Source of the DNA: Mucilaginibacter sp.
GTDB taxonomy: Bacteria > Bacteroidota > Bacteroidia > Sphingobacteriales > Sphingobacteriaceae
NCBI RefSeq assembly: GCF_025359345.1
Contig: NZ_JANYGQ010000015.1
Span: forward strand, 248,001-312,000
Direction of reading: 5' to 3'
DNA length: 64,000 bases
Shown one piece after another: positions 40,304 through 49,683 of this stretch (positions are counted from its first letter, which is position 1; each line of letters begins with the position of its first letter). Both the position numbers and the translations under genes were made by a program. The notes under the pieces are model-generated. The model searched no databases. It saw only the letters and a list, made by a program, of their open reading frames with translations, and was not told the DNA's origin.

Positions 40304-41497
40304 ATGAATATTCACGAATATCAGGGTAAATCCATACTAAAAAGCTTTGGCGTTAGGGTACAGGAAGGCATAGTTGCCGATACCGTTGACCAGGCTGTTG
40401 AAGCTGCGAAAAAAATGAAAGAAGATTACGGCTCGGATTGGGTTGTAATTAAAGCACAAATACATGCCGGTGGCCGCGGTAAAGGCGGTGGCGTTAAGCT
40501 GGCGAAAAACCTGGATGAGGTAAAAGAAAAAGCAACCAACATATTGGGTATGCAGCTAATTACCCCGCAAACCGGCCCCGAAGGCAAGCTGGTGAGCAAG
40601 GTATTAGTAGCACAGGATGTTTACTATCCGGGCGAAAGTGAAACAAAAGAATTTTATATCAGCGTGCTGCTCGACAGGGCAAAGGGCCGCAACATCATCA
40701 TGTACTCAACCGAAGGCGGTATGGACATAGAGGAAGTTGCACACTCAACCCCGCACCTGATACATAAAGAAGAAATTGATCCTAAAGTTGGCCTGCAAGG
40801 CTTCCAGGCGCGTAAAATTGCCTTTAACTTAGGTTTATCGGGCGATGCGTTTAAGGATATGGTGAAATTTATCACATCATTATACAAAGCATATGATTCT
40901 ACCGATTCTTCTCAATTTGAAATTAACCCGGTTTTAAAAACATCGGATAACAAAATATTAGCTGTTGACGCCAAGGTGAACCTGGATGACAACGGATTGT
41001 TCCGCCATCCTGATTTCGCTGCCATGCGCGATGAGGCCGAAGAAGACCCGATGGAAGTTGAAGCCAGCAAAAGCAACCTTAACTTTGTAAAGCTTGACGG
41101 TAACGTGGGCTGTATGGTTAATGGCGCAGGCCTGGCCATGGCTACCATGGACATCATCAAGATCGCCGGTGGCGAGCCTGCTAACTTTTTGGATGTTGGC
41201 GGTACTGCCAATGCCGAAACTGTAAAAGCAGCTTTCAACATCATATTAAAAGATCCTAACGTTAAAGCAATCCTGATCAACATTTTCGGTGGTATAGTGC
41301 GTTGCGACCGTGTGGCCCAGGGTGTAATTGATGCTTACCACGAAATAGGCAATATCCCGGTTCCAATTATCGTTCGTTTACAAGGCACCAACGCTGTTGA
41401 AGCCAAAGAACTGATTGACAAATCGGGCTTAAAAGTTTACTCGGCCATATTGCTTAAAGAAGCAGCAGAACGGGTTAAGGAAGTGTTAGCGCTTTAG
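40304..41497 (+). CDS. sucC: Succinyl-CoA synthetase beta subunit (ADP-forming type)
   Basis: The 397-residue protein has the ATP-grasp opening MNIHEYQGKSILKSFGV, the nucleotide-binding HAGGRGKGGGVKLAKN, SEGGMDIEEVA and the C-terminal ligase domain (FLDVGGTANAE, INIFGGIVRCDRVA, VRLQGTNA). It makes succinyl-CoA to succinate with ATP or GTP formation in the citric acid cycle, together with SucD, which is not next to it here. The 67-residue unknown gene follows after a word-rich gap of 83 bases. Confidence 0.98.
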   Translation: MNIHEYQGKSILKSFGVRVQEGIVADTVDQAVEAAKKMKEDYGSDWVVIKAQIHAGGRGKGGGVKLAKNLDEVKEKATNILGMQLITPQTGPEGKLVSKVLVAQDVYYPGESETKEFYISVLLDRAKGRNIIMYSTEGGMDIEEVAHSTPHLIHKEEIDPKVGLQGFQARKIAFNLGLSGDAFKDMVKFITSLYKAYDSTDSSQFEINPVLKTSDNKILAVDAKVNLDDNGLFRHPDFAAMRDEAEEDPMEVEASKSNLNFVKLDGNVGCMVNGAGLAMATMDIIKIAGGEPANFLDVGGTANAETVKAAFNIILKDPNVKAILINIFGGIVRCDRVAQGVIDAYHEIGNIPVPIIVRLQGTNAVEAKELIDKSGLKVYSAILLKEAAERVKEVLAL

Positions 41498-41504
41498 CGC
41501 CTAT

Positions 41505-41575
41505 CATTAGGTCATTGCGTCATTAAGTCATTGTTAAGTGGTATAATGACCTAATGACCTAATGACTTAATGACC
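41505..41575. repeat. Mirrored AATGACCTAATGAC words between sucC and the next gene
   Basis: ATTAGGTCATTGCGTCATTAAGTCATT is followed after GTTAAGTGGTAT by AATGACCTAATGACC and TAATGACTTAATGACC, the same words mirrored. The two halves can pair as a stem of about 25 bases directly after the sucC stop codon. Confidence 0.75.
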
Positions 41576-41580
41576 ACAAA

Positions 41581-41784
41581 ATGTATATAATTAAAGTTAA
41601 AGGCGTTGCCAAAATACCTGATTACGTACAGTTAAGGGACGATAAGTTTACGCTACTGGCTTATTTTCGGGTCGACAGGCCTGACAAATCGCTGGATAAA
41701 GTGGGGCTCCAGGATAAGACGGAATACATTATGAATATAATTAAGGATTTGCCGTTTGGGCAAATCCTTAAATTAGAACTATAG
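41581..41784 (+). CDS. Small soluble protein of unknown function
   Basis: The 67-residue product MYIIKVKGVAKIPDYVQLRD... ends IIKDLPFGQILKLEL and has a beta-beta-alpha-beta-like pattern. I recognise no family. The frame is judged real because of its position, ATG start and even amino acid composition; no signal or membrane segment is present. It sits between sucC and ftsE, with 85 bases to ftsE. Confidence 0.6.
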   Translation: MYIIKVKGVAKIPDYVQLRDDKFTLLAYFRVDRPDKSLDKVGLQDKTEYIMNIIKDLPFGQILKLEL

Positions 41785-41869
41785 TCATTTATCATTAGTA
41801 GTCGCTGGCCTTTGTGGTGGATTTTAATCAACGCCGAAATGGGTAGGTGATGACCAATAAACAAAAAGT

Positions 41870-42547
41870 ATGAATTCAATTATAAAGCTGCAAAACGTTG
41901 ATATTTTTCAGCAGGCTCACCTGGTGCTGTCGGGTGTTAATTTGCATATTGATAAGGGCGATTTTGTTTGGCTGATAGGGCAAACCGGCTCCGGTAAAAG
42001 CAGCCTGCTAAAAGTTATTTATGGCGATGTTACCATTAACACCGGCTCGGGATACGCTTGCGGCTATGATTTGAACCATATTAAAAGCAATGAAATTCCG
42101 TTTTTACGCCGTAAACTGGGTATTGTTTTCCAGGATTTCCAACTACTAACCGACCGCTCCGTCGAAGCAAACCTTGAGTTTGTGATGCGCGCGACCGGCT
42201 GGACAGATAAAAAACTGATTGCCGACCGCTCTCTCGACGTTTTAGAGAAAGTAGGCCTTCGCTCAAAACTTAAAAAAATGCCGCACGAGCTATCAGGCGG
42301 CGAGCAGCAGCGCGTTGTAATAGCCCGCGCCCTGCTAAACGATCCTGAAATAATGCTTGCCGATGAACCCACCGGCAACCTTGACCCTGACACATCCGAA
42401 GAAATTGTATTGCTGCTGAAACAAATCAGCCAATCGGGCACCGCGGTATTAATTGCAACACACGATTATCATATCATCCGTACTTTCCCTTCGCGCATAA
42501 TTAAATGCGAGAACGGTAGGGTTTTGGAGGATGTGAAGATTGCTTAG
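41870..42547 (+). CDS. ftsE: Cell division ATP-binding protein FtsE
   Basis: The 225-residue ABC ATPase has Walker [29 protein letters not shown] (Q-loop typical of FtsE), signature [15 protein letters not shown] and Walker [16 protein letters not shown]. Length and the LLTDRSV stretch fit FtsE, the partner of FtsX in septal peptidoglycan remodelling. FtsX is not adjacent, as is common in Bacteroidota. Confidence 0.88.
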   Translation: MNSIIKLQNVDIFQQAHLVLSGVNLHIDKGDFVWLIGQTGSGKSSLLKVIYGDVTINTGSGYACGYDLNHIKSNEIPFLRRKLGIVFQDFQLLTDRSVEANLEFVMRATGWTDKKLIADRSLDVLEKVGLRSKLKKMPHELSGGEQQRVVIARALLNDPEIMLADEPTGNLDPDTSEEIVLLLKQISQSGTAVLIATHDYHIIRTFPSRIIKCENGRVLEDVKIA

Positions 42548-42584
42548 TTTAGTTGGCAGTTATTAGCTTGCGGTAGGCAGAAAA

Positions 42585-42720
42585 TGCCCACAAACTGCAA
42601 GTTTTTTCAGCTACTACCAACTGTACACTTTCCCTAAACACTGACAATTGCAAACTGACAACTGCAAACTTTTCCCAAATACTGCCAACTGCGCACAGCA
42701 AACTGCAAACTGACTGCCAC
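42585..42720. repeat. AACTGCAAACTGACAACTGC direct words after ftsE
   Basis: Several copies of ACTGCAAACTGACAACTGC and TACTGCCAACTGCGCAC run in one direction across about 130 bases between ftsE and grpE. Related CTGCCAACTGC occurs at about 56200. No strong pairing with a mirrored half is visible, so this gap differs from most others. Confidence 0.6.
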
Positions 42721-42769
42721 GATGTCGGCTTTCCATCAATGGCAAGATACTTGATCGGCACTATTAGCT

Positions 42770-43342
42770 ATGAATTTTAACGACATGTTGAAGAAAAAAA
42801 AGAAAGAACCAGTGGAGAACACCGAAGAAATAAATACAACTGTGAATGAAAACGAGCAGGATATAGATCAGCAGGCCGATGAAAATGTAACCTCGCCGGT
42901 TGATACCCTAAAACAAGAACTGTCGCTTGCAAATGACAAATACCTGCGCTTATATGCAGAGTTTGATAACTTCCGCAGGCGTACTATCAAAGAGCGTGAG
43001 GAAGCCAGGAAATTGGAAGGTAAAGACCTGATTGTTTCATTGCTGCCGGTACTTGACGATTTTGAGCGTGCGTCGCGCGCGATGGAAACCGCAACCGATG
43101 TTGCACCTGTTAAAGAAGGCGTTGCGTTGATACAGAACAAATTAAAAAATGCGCTTACCAAACATGGCCTGAAAGAAATGGAATCCATAGGTACCACTTT
43201 CGACCCTGACTTACAGGAAGCCATCACCAATATACCAGCCCCTACCGACGACCTGAAGGGCAAAGTAGTTGACGAAATGGAAAAAGGCTATTTGTTGAAT
43301 GACAGGGTAGTGCGTTTTGCAAAAGTAATAGTTGGAGCGTAA
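42770..43342 (+). CDS. grpE: Nucleotide exchange factor GrpE
   Basis: The 190-residue protein has a Lys-rich and acidic N-terminus (KKKKKEP... to about 45), a long coiled coil, and the GrpE head with YAEFDNFRRRT, LPVLDDFERA, and FDPDLQEAI...VDEMEKGYLLNDRVVRFAKVIV. It releases ADP from DnaK. It precedes dnaJ by 162 bases, the usual pairing; dnaK is not in the window. No CIRCE element was seen. Confidence 0.96.
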   Translation: MNFNDMLKKKKKEPVENTEEINTTVNENEQDIDQQADENVTSPVDTLKQELSLANDKYLRLYAEFDNFRRRTIKEREEARKLEGKDLIVSLLPVLDDFERASRAMETATDVAPVKEGVALIQNKLKNALTKHGLKEMESIGTTFDPDLQEAITNIPAPTDDLKGKVVDEMEKGYLLNDRVVRFAKVIVGA

Positions 43343-43344
43343 GT

Positions 43345-43500
43345 TAATTAGTGAATTGGTGATTTAGTGAGTTAGTGACTGGCCAACCAGTTAATTCGCT
43401 AAATCACTAATTAATTTAAACATATATTGAAAAAAGAATTATCGGATCGGAATTGGGTTTAATTCACTCAATCACTAATTCAGTAATTCAATAATTATTC
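43345..43500. repeat. Mirrored GTGATTTAGTGAGTTAGTGAC words between grpE and dnaJ
   Basis: AATTAGTGAATTGGTGATTTAGTGAG at the left is answered by TTCGCTAAATCACTAATTAA and by ATTCACTCAATCACTAATTCAG at the right. The left set starts one base after the grpE stop codon; the right set ends near the dnaJ start. Confidence 0.75.
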
Positions 43501-43504
43501 CCCC

Positions 43505-44671
43505 ATGTCTAAAAGAGATTACTACGATGTGCTTGGCGTAGCAAAAGGTGCCGATGCAGATGAGATAAAAAAGGCTTATCGCAAAATGGCCATAAAATAT
43601 CACCCGGATAAAAATGAGGGTGACAAAGCTGCGGAAGATAAGTTTAAGGAAGCGGCCGAGGCATACGAGGTTTTAAGTAATCCCGAAAAACGTCAGCGTT
43701 ATGACCAGTTTGGTCACTCAGCCAATGCACATTCGGCCAACGGCGGCGGTTTTGGCGGCGGCGGCATGGATATGAACGACATATTCAGCCAGTTTGGCGA
43801 TATATTTGGCGGCGGCAGTCCGTTCGAAGGCTTTTTTGGCGGCGGAGGCAGGCAAAGCAGCGGCGGTGGTCGTCGCGTACAACGCGGCAGCAACCTACGC
43901 ATTAAAGTTCGTTTAACGCTTGAAGAAATAGCCAATGGCGCCGAGAAGAAGATAAAGGTAAACAAGCAGATTGTCTGTAAAACCTGCGATGGCACCGGCG
44001 CAAAAGATAAAGCATCGTTCCAAACCTGTAAAACATGTGGAGGCCAGGGCGCGGTGCGCAGGGTTACCAATACCATTTTGGGCCAGATGCAAACTACCAG
44101 CACCTGCCCTACCTGTAACGGCGAAGGTTCAACCATCACCTCGAAATGTACCGTATGCCATGGCGACGGCGTTACGCGTGGCGAAGAAACCATCAGCATA
44201 AACATACCTGCGGGCGTAAGCGAAGGCATGCAATTAAGCATGAGCGGCAAAGGCAACTCAGCACCACGCGGAGGTGTACCGGGTGACTTAATTATACTAA
44301 TTGAGGAGATCCCCCACGAGACGCTTAAGCGCGACGGCAATAATGTAATATATGATTTGCACGTAAACTTCATCGATGCTACGCTTGGCACCAGCGTTGA
44401 GGTACCAACCATCGATGGCAAGGTTAAAATAAAGATTGACCCGGGCACCCAGGGCGGCAAAATACTGCGCCTCAAGAGCAAGGGCGTTCCCGAGGTTAAC
44501 TCCTACCGCCGCGGCGACCAGCTGGTACACATCAACATCTGGACACCAAAAGCCCTGAGCCGCGAAGAGCGCGAGCTATTGGAAAAGCTGCAAAGCTCGC
44601 CAAACTTTAAGCCTAACCCAGGCAAGAATGAAAAGAGTTTCTTCGAAAGAATGAAAGAGTACTTTGAGTAA
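43505..44671 (+). CDS. dnaJ: Chaperone DnaJ
   Basis: The 388-residue protein has the J domain with HPD ([10 protein letters not shown]), a Gly/Phe-rich region (about 75-125), four zinc-binding CxxCxGxG repeats ([36 protein letters not shown]) and the C-terminal substrate-binding domains ending MKEYFE. It delivers unfolded proteins to DnaK. A terminator follows at 44721-44757. Confidence 0.97.
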   Translation: MSKRDYYDVLGVAKGADADEIKKAYRKMAIKYHPDKNEGDKAAEDKFKEAAEAYEVLSNPEKRQRYDQFGHSANAHSANGGGFGGGGMDMNDIFSQFGDIFGGGSPFEGFFGGGGRQSSGGGRRVQRGSNLRIKVRLTLEEIANGAEKKIKVNKQIVCKTCDGTGAKDKASFQTCKTCGGQGAVRRVTNTILGQMQTTSTCPTCNGEGSTITSKCTVCHGDGVTRGEETISINIPAGVSEGMQLSMSGKGNSAPRGGVPGDLIILIEEIPHETLKRDGNNVIYDLHVNFIDATLGTSVEVPTIDGKVKIKIDPGTQGGKILRLKSKGVPEVNSYRRGDQLVHINIWTPKALSREERELLEKLQSSPNFKPNPGKNEKSFFERMKEYFE

Positions 44672-44720
44672 GGCATAGTCCGAAAGTCGGCAAGATCGAA
44701 AGTCCGGAAGATAATTAAGG

Positions 44721-44757
44721 AAAGCCCAAAGTTGTGAATGACTTTGGGCTTTTTGTT
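44721..44757 (+). terminator. Rho-independent terminator of dnaJ
   Basis: AAAGCCCAAAGT (44721-44732) pairs perfectly with ACTTTGGGCTTT (44741-44752) over an 8-base loop, followed by TTTTG. GTCCGAAAGTCGGCAAG words precede it at 44681-44711. Confidence 0.92.
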
Positions 44758-44793
44758 TGGCATGATTTATTATATTGCGATACATCCGGCAAT

Positions 44794-45957
44794 ATGTACT
44801 TCGATATCAAATTTAGATTTACGGTAGCTTTACTGCTTAGTTTTTCTTTTGGCTTCTCCCAACCTCTTGCCATTAGTAACAACTATCAAACAAAATCGGG
44901 GATACCGCATTTAAAAATTGAACGGTCGATGATCTATGCGCCGGGCAAAGACTGGCTGTACAACCATCACCCGTCCATTATTCATTTTAAAGGTAGGTTC
45001 ATAGCCATTTGGTCCGATGGGTTGATTGACGAAGATTCACCAGGCCAAAGGGTAGTTTATGCAACTTCGGCAGATTTCTTTCATTGGTCTGCTGCAACGC
45101 CGCTAGCATTACCGACAAAAATAAATGACACATTAACGGTACTTACTGCAGCCGGTTTATACCAACATAAAGGAACGCTGGTGGCTTACTATGGTGAATA
45201 CACACACAACCGGCAAAACACACATCTTTGGGCAAAAACGAGTAAAGATGGTGAGCATTGGAGCCAGCCCATTGATCTTCATGTGCCGCTGATCCCAAAT
45301 CACGGCCCCGAGCCAACAAAAAACGGAAGATTAATTATAAGCGGTAATTTCCTATTCCCTTATACCGATGATCCTTATGGAATATCTGGCTGGAAGATAA
45401 GCAGCCCCTATCCCGATTCCCTTTATAAACAAGATAATTCGGCCGCTTTTTATAGCCCGGCTGCAAAACTTGGCCTACCCCCACTTTGTGAAGGTTCTTT
45501 TTTTCAGACTGACGACAACATATTGCACATGTTATTACGTGTTACCGGCAAAGGCTGGAAAGGCCGGTTGTGGGTAACCGAGAGCAAGGATAATGGCGAA
45601 TCATGGTCCAGGCCAATAGAAACCCCCTTTTCCGACAACGACAGCAAGTTCCATTTTGGCCGCCTGCCTGATAAACGTTTTTACTACGTTGGCATACCCG
45701 ATACCCTGCATCATTACGAACGTAACCCATTGGTGCTATCCCTATCAGCTGACGGCAAAAAATTCAATGAAAATTACATTATAGCCGACGAACTATATCA
45801 TCTTAAAAAAGAGGGCTTATGGAAAGGCGGACAATATGGTTACCCACACACCATTATTTACAAGAACTATATGTATGTGATAATTTCCCGGCAAAAGGAA
45901 TCAATTGAGGTTCTGAGGTTTGGGTTGAAGGGATTGGGGGAGTCCCAAACGTTTTAG
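44794..45957 (+). CDS. Secreted exo-alpha-sialidase-like (BNR repeat) protein
   Basis: I start at the ATG at 44794, since MYFDIKFRFTVALLLSFSFG is a signal peptide ending in FSQP; the frame is open upstream. The 388-residue product is a beta-propeller-type protein: HHPSIIHFKGRFIAIWSDG early, an Asp-box-like SKDGEHWSQP and SKDNGESWSRP. This matches sialidase/neuraminidase-like GH33 or related BNR proteins in Bacteroidota. The full catalytic set (arginine triad, Tyr, Glu) was not established. Function in glycan use is inference. Its neighbour, transcribed from the other strand, is a nucleoside hydrolase-like protein. Confidence 0.8.
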   Translation: MYFDIKFRFTVALLLSFSFGFSQPLAISNNYQTKSGIPHLKIERSMIYAPGKDWLYNHHPSIIHFKGRFIAIWSDGLIDEDSPGQRVVYATSADFFHWSAATPLALPTKINDTLTVLTAAGLYQHKGTLVAYYGEYTHNRQNTHLWAKTSKDGEHWSQPIDLHVPLIPNHGPEPTKNGRLIISGNFLFPYTDDPYGISGWKISSPYPDSLYKQDNSAAFYSPAAKLGLPPLCEGSFFQTDDNILHMLLRVTGKGWKGRLWVTESKDNGESWSRPIETPFSDNDSKFHFGRLPDKRFYYVGIPDTLHHYERNPLVLSLSADGKKFNENYIIADELYHLKKEGLWKGGQYGYPHTIIYKNYMYVIISRQKESIEVLRFGLKGLGESQTF

Positions 45958-46053
45958 GATTTTCAATTAAGAATAACCGGCATTCGCCCAAGTCAGCCAG
46001 AAGAACCTTTAATTCCTGTGTTAGTCGCTAAGCTATCTTTGAGCATTTCAGCT

Positions 46054-47196
46054 TCAATTGCTCTTCTCCGCCTTCGCAATTTCCTTTTCCCGTCTGTTAA
46101 GATTCGCCTCTATCTTATCAATCTTCCGGTTTAGCGCTTCAATTTTGGCTATCCTGTCGCTGGTTGAGCCAGTCATCCGGGAACTGCCGGTCGTTTTTCT
46201 ATTGATGATTTTGCTGGTCGGCTGGTGCATTATCAAGGTATTGACTATGTCCTGCACCACTTTATAATCCACCTTTTCAACTATGTAGGCTTGTTTGGTT
46301 CCGCTTTCGTCCCAGCCATTGCTGCCATCCGTAGCTATCGTCATTTTGCCTTTGTGCAGCGTGTACCATTGGCCGTATCCTTTTATGGCAATCAGCACAG
46401 CAGTTTCGTCCCAACTGCAACGGCCCAGCGAATCTTCTTTGGCCATTGGTATGGAAAGCTTAAACACATCTTTTACCGGCGAGTTTTTTATAGAGGCATT
46501 ACCTATCAGCGGTAAACCGGCCTTAATCTTCACCCCTATTTCAAACCCGCTGAATATTACCGGCGTACCCCAGTTATCGTATACATTTTTGGAGGCCGGG
46601 GCATCTTTCATAATGTTAAACTCATAGCCCGATGGAAATTTTCCGCCCATAGATACCAGCAGTTTTACCTTTCTTTTCACCAACTCTTTCCCTGTTAACG
46701 GCGAATACTCATCAGCCGGGGTATTTAATAAGTTGGATAAATTGGTCAAAAACCCCACTGTAACAATAGTTACGCTGTTATCGGGCTGTGCGGCCAATAT
46801 TTTACGGTAAAGCGTTACTGCATCAGCAGCTTCAGCGTTTGTTTTTATTTTATGGGGATATTTTGCCAGCAGGGTATCTGTCCAGTGCTGAAAATCGCGC
46901 AGGTCCTGGGCATCGCCTTTGGGCACGCCGATTCGGATATCAGGGCGGTTAAAGTAGGTGTTAAATACGTTAAGCACACCTGCCACACCCTCATATTTGG
47001 TACTGGCCATGGTAGCCAGTATTTTGGCTTCGCCTTTATCAGCCAGCGCGTGTAAAATAGTTATCGCACCAACGTCGTCATAATCAGGCCCCATATCGCT
47101 GTCGAAAATAATATTCACCCGGGCAGGCTTAGCCTGCGAAAATGCATTCATCGCGCAGCAAATAAAAAGAACGTACAGGGCGGATTTAAGCTTCAT
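46054..47196 (-). CDS. Exported nucleoside hydrolase-like protein
   Basis: The 380-residue product has a signal peptide (MKLKSALYVLFICCAMNAFSQ) and the inosine-uridine nucleoside hydrolase motif DSDMGPDYDD at about 33-42, in which the Asp residues bind calcium. The following GAITILHALADKGEAKILA and GFLTNLSNLLNTP fit the fold. It would release bases from nucleosides or act on related ribosides. The last 40 residues form a charged coiled coil (IAKIEALNRKIDKIEANLN) not usual in the family. It is divergent from the ABC transporter gene, with a word-rich 239-base gap between. Confidence 0.9.
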   Translation of the reverse strand: MKLKSALYVLFICCAMNAFSQAKPARVNIIFDSDMGPDYDDVGAITILHALADKGEAKILATMASTKYEGVAGVLNVFNTYFNRPDIRIGVPKGDAQDLRDFQHWTDTLLAKYPHKIKTNAEAADAVTLYRKILAAQPDNSVTIVTVGFLTNLSNLLNTPADEYSPLTGKELVKRKVKLLVSMGGKFPSGYEFNIMKDAPASKNVYDNWGTPVIFSGFEIGVKIKAGLPLIGNASIKNSPVKDVFKLSIPMAKEDSLGRCSWDETAVLIAIKGYGQWYTLHKGKMTIATDGSNGWDESGTKQAYIVEKVDYKVVQDIVNTLIMHQPTSKIINRKTTGSSRMTGSTSDRIAKIEALNRKIDKIEANLNRREKEIAKAEKSN

Positions 47197-47435
47197 TTTT
47201 ATAGAAGTTAATTGAGTTGTATTAAGTTAGATTGAGTTGATTAAGTTTAATACAGCATATTGTTAAAGGTATCAACAATTAACATCCGAAACAATAGGCG
47301 TTCGATCCTGCAAATCGTAACATCATAGACGCATTTACAAATAATCCTGTAAATCCTGTAAATCCATAAATCGTGTAACATTTTAAATAAACCCGTATCT
47401 TAACCATAATTATTAACTAAACAAACCTTTCCCAT

Positions 47436-48344
47436 ATGTTAAGCATCCGCAATATTGTAAAACAATACGCCGGTCACAGGGCGCTGAGCGATGTAAGCCT
47501 CGAGGTTAAAAGCGGCCAGGTTTTCGGTCTGCTGGGGCCAAACGGTGCCGGCAAAACCTCCCTTATCCGCATCATCAACCAAATTACAGCGCCCGACAGC
47601 GGCGAAGTCTTTTTTGATGGCGAAAAGCTCAACCAATCGCATATTAACCGCATAGGCTACCTGCCTGAAGAGCGCGGCCTCTATAAAAAAATGGAGATTG
47701 GCGAACAGATGATTTACCTGGCCCGCCTTAAAGGCCTTAGCCGTGATGAAGCCGTGCGCCGCCTCAAAATATGGTTCGAAAGGCTGGGGATGGAAACCTG
47801 GTGGAAAAAGAAGATCGAAGAACTATCAAAAGGCATGCAGCAAAAGGCCCAGTTTGTAGCGACCGTATTACACGAGCCGGACCTTATTATCCTCGACGAA
47901 CCATTCAGCGGTTTCGACCCGGTTAACGCCGAGATAATTAAGGACGAAATACTCGCTCTAAATAAAAAAGGTGCAACCATCCTGTTCTCAACCCACCGTA
48001 TGGAATCGGTTGAGGAATTGTGCGATTCGATTGCGCTGATACATAAATCGCATAAAATATTGGACGGGACAGTTAAGAGCATCCGCAACAGCTATCGCAA
48101 CGCAACCTACCTGGTAGAATATAACGGTACGGCTTTGACCTTTGACGGGAAACAACCGTTCGAAGTTGTGGAAGCGAAAGAGGGAAGCGACAACGACAAT
48201 ACCATCAAAATTAAAATTGCCGAAAACAGCACCTCGAACGATGTACTGCAATACCTGTTGCCAAAAGTGCACATCAATATGCTGCAGGAAGTAATACCGA
48301 GTATGAACGAAATTTTTATTGAACAAGTAAACCTAATCCGCTAA
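47436..48344 (+). CDS. ABC transporter ATP-binding protein, NatA-like
   Basis: The 302-residue ATPase has Walker A GPNGAGKTSL, signature LSKGMQQKAQF, Walker B LIILDEPFSGFDPVN and a C-terminal DUF4162-like extension (about 215-302). It belongs to the Na+/antibiotic exporter group paired with ABC-2 permeases and lies 3 bases upstream of such a permease. What is exported is unknown. Confidence 0.93.
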   Translation: MLSIRNIVKQYAGHRALSDVSLEVKSGQVFGLLGPNGAGKTSLIRIINQITAPDSGEVFFDGEKLNQSHINRIGYLPEERGLYKKMEIGEQMIYLARLKGLSRDEAVRRLKIWFERLGMETWWKKKIEELSKGMQQKAQFVATVLHEPDLIILDEPFSGFDPVNAEIIKDEILALNKKGATILFSTHRMESVEELCDSIALIHKSHKILDGTVKSIRNSYRNATYLVEYNGTALTFDGKQPFEVVEAKEGSDNDNTIKIKIAENSTSNDVLQYLLPKVHINMLQEVIPSMNEIFIEQVNLIR

Positions 48345-48347
48345 GCC

Positions 48348-49595
48348 ATGAACAAAGTTTTGTTAATTATACAGCGCGAATACCTTACCAGGGTAAGGAA
48401 AAAATCGTTTATCGTAATGATATTTGTAGTGCCCTTGCTGATTTTAGCCATGGGCGCGGTTATTGCATTGGTGGCCAAGGACAGCAACGAACTGGGCGAG
48501 AAACAAGTTGTTAAAGTGATTGACGAAAGCGGGCAATTTGCCGGCAAATTTAAAAATCAGAGAAACCTGGAATTTGAATACACCAAACAATCGTACGCTG
48601 AGGTGAAGGCTGAACTTTTGAAGAACGAAAACATATCTGCCCTGCAGATACCCGCTGATTACACTAAAAATGATGCAGTTAAAATATCTTCCAAAAAGAA
48701 ACCCGGCATTACCATTATTGAAAAGGTTGAGGCCGAAATGAACAATATCGCCATGAACAATGGCATGTTAAAAAACCATATCGATACCGCAATTCTTCGC
48801 TCAATAAAAAGTAACATATCGCTTAGCGCGGTTGAAATAACCGAAACAGGCGATAAAAAGACCAGTTTAGGAGCCAATATCGGCGTTGGTATAGCCTGCG
48901 CCATATTAATTTACCTGGCGTTATTTATTTATGGTGCGCAGGTTATGCGCGGTGTAATTGAGGAAAAGACCAGCCGTATTATCGAAGTTATTATATCATC
49001 GGTAAAGCCTTTTCAGTTAATGCTTGGCAAAATTATAGGTGTAGGACTGGTGGGGCTCACGCAGTTTAGCGCGTGGATAATACTATCAGTTATCTCAACC
49101 AAAATACTCGGTCATTCCCCTTCATCATCGGGTGGTATGATGAGTGCGCTTGCTGTACTGCAAACCATCCCTGTTGGCAAGGTTTTGTTCTGCTTTATAT
49201 TCTATTTCCTCGCCGGCTACCTTCTTTACAGCGCGTTGTTTGCAGCAGTTGGTTCAGCAGTTGATAGTGAGACAGAAACACAGCAGTTTATGTTCCCAAT
49301 TACGCTGCCGTTATTGTTTACCTACATGCTGTCGGTAACTATTTTGTTCCGGGCGCCTGATAGTCCACTGGCTGTTTGGCTATCTATTATTCCATTCACG
49401 TCGCCGGTAGCCATGATGTTGCGGATGCCGTTTGGCCCTCCCGACTGGCAAATATACTTGTCAATGGCTTTACTGGTACTGGGCTTTTTGTTCACCACTT
49501 ACATTGCTGCCCGCATTTACCGTGTTGGGATATTAATGTATGGTAAAAAGGCAAGCTACAAAGAACTGGTGAAATGGTTTTTCTATAAAGAGTAG
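48348..49595 (+). CDS. ABC-2 type permease, NatB-like
   Basis: The 415-residue membrane protein has a helix near 22-43 (MIFVVPLLILAMGAVIALVA), a long extracytoplasmic loop to about 180, then a block of about five helices (IACAILIYLALFIYGAQVM, VVLQTIPVGKVL..., MFPITLPLLFTYML, ...). VMRGVIEEKTSRIIEVIISS is the typical ABC-2/NatB motif. It works with the ATPase 3 bases upstream. A terminator follows at 49636-49678. Confidence 0.92.
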   Translation: MNKVLLIIQREYLTRVRKKSFIVMIFVVPLLILAMGAVIALVAKDSNELGEKQVVKVIDESGQFAGKFKNQRNLEFEYTKQSYAEVKAELLKNENISALQIPADYTKNDAVKISSKKKPGITIIEKVEAEMNNIAMNNGMLKNHIDTAILRSIKSNISLSAVEITETGDKKTSLGANIGVGIACAILIYLALFIYGAQVMRGVIEEKTSRIIEVIISSVKPFQLMLGKIIGVGLVGLTQFSAWIILSVISTKILGHSPSSSGGMMSALAVLQTIPVGKVLFCFIFYFLAGYLLYSALFAAVGSAVDSETETQQFMFPITLPLLFTYMLSVTILFRAPDSPLAVWLSIIPFTSPVAMMLRMPFGPPDWQIYLSMALLVLGFLFTTYIAARIYRVGILMYGKKASYKELVKWFFYKE

Positions 49596-49635
49596 AGCCC
49601 CCTAACCCCCTAAAGGGGGAACAATTTTTCGATAT

Positions 49636-49678
49636 AAATCCCTTAAGTGTTAAACAATTTAAGGGATTTTTTATTTTA
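49636..49678 (+). terminator. Rho-independent terminator after the ABC-2 operon
   Basis: AAATCCCTTAA (49636-49646) pairs with TTAAGGGATTT (49659-49669), followed by TTTATTTTA. Just upstream lies CCCCCTAACCCCCTAAAGGGGG, a hairpin word frequent in Bacteroidota genomes from memory. The stem is only a few bases from the next start codon at 49684. Confidence 0.85.
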
Positions 49679-49683
49679 GATGC

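Noticed and set aside
41505..43500. Direct repeats resembling a CRISPR array
   Set aside because: Word spacing is irregular, the words are short and degenerate, there are no unique spacers of fixed length, and no cas genes are near.
43714..44481. 255-codon open frame opposite dnaJ
   Set aside because: It mirrors the Gly-rich and zinc-finger parts of dnaJ and contains no domain; its open state follows from dnaJ codon use.
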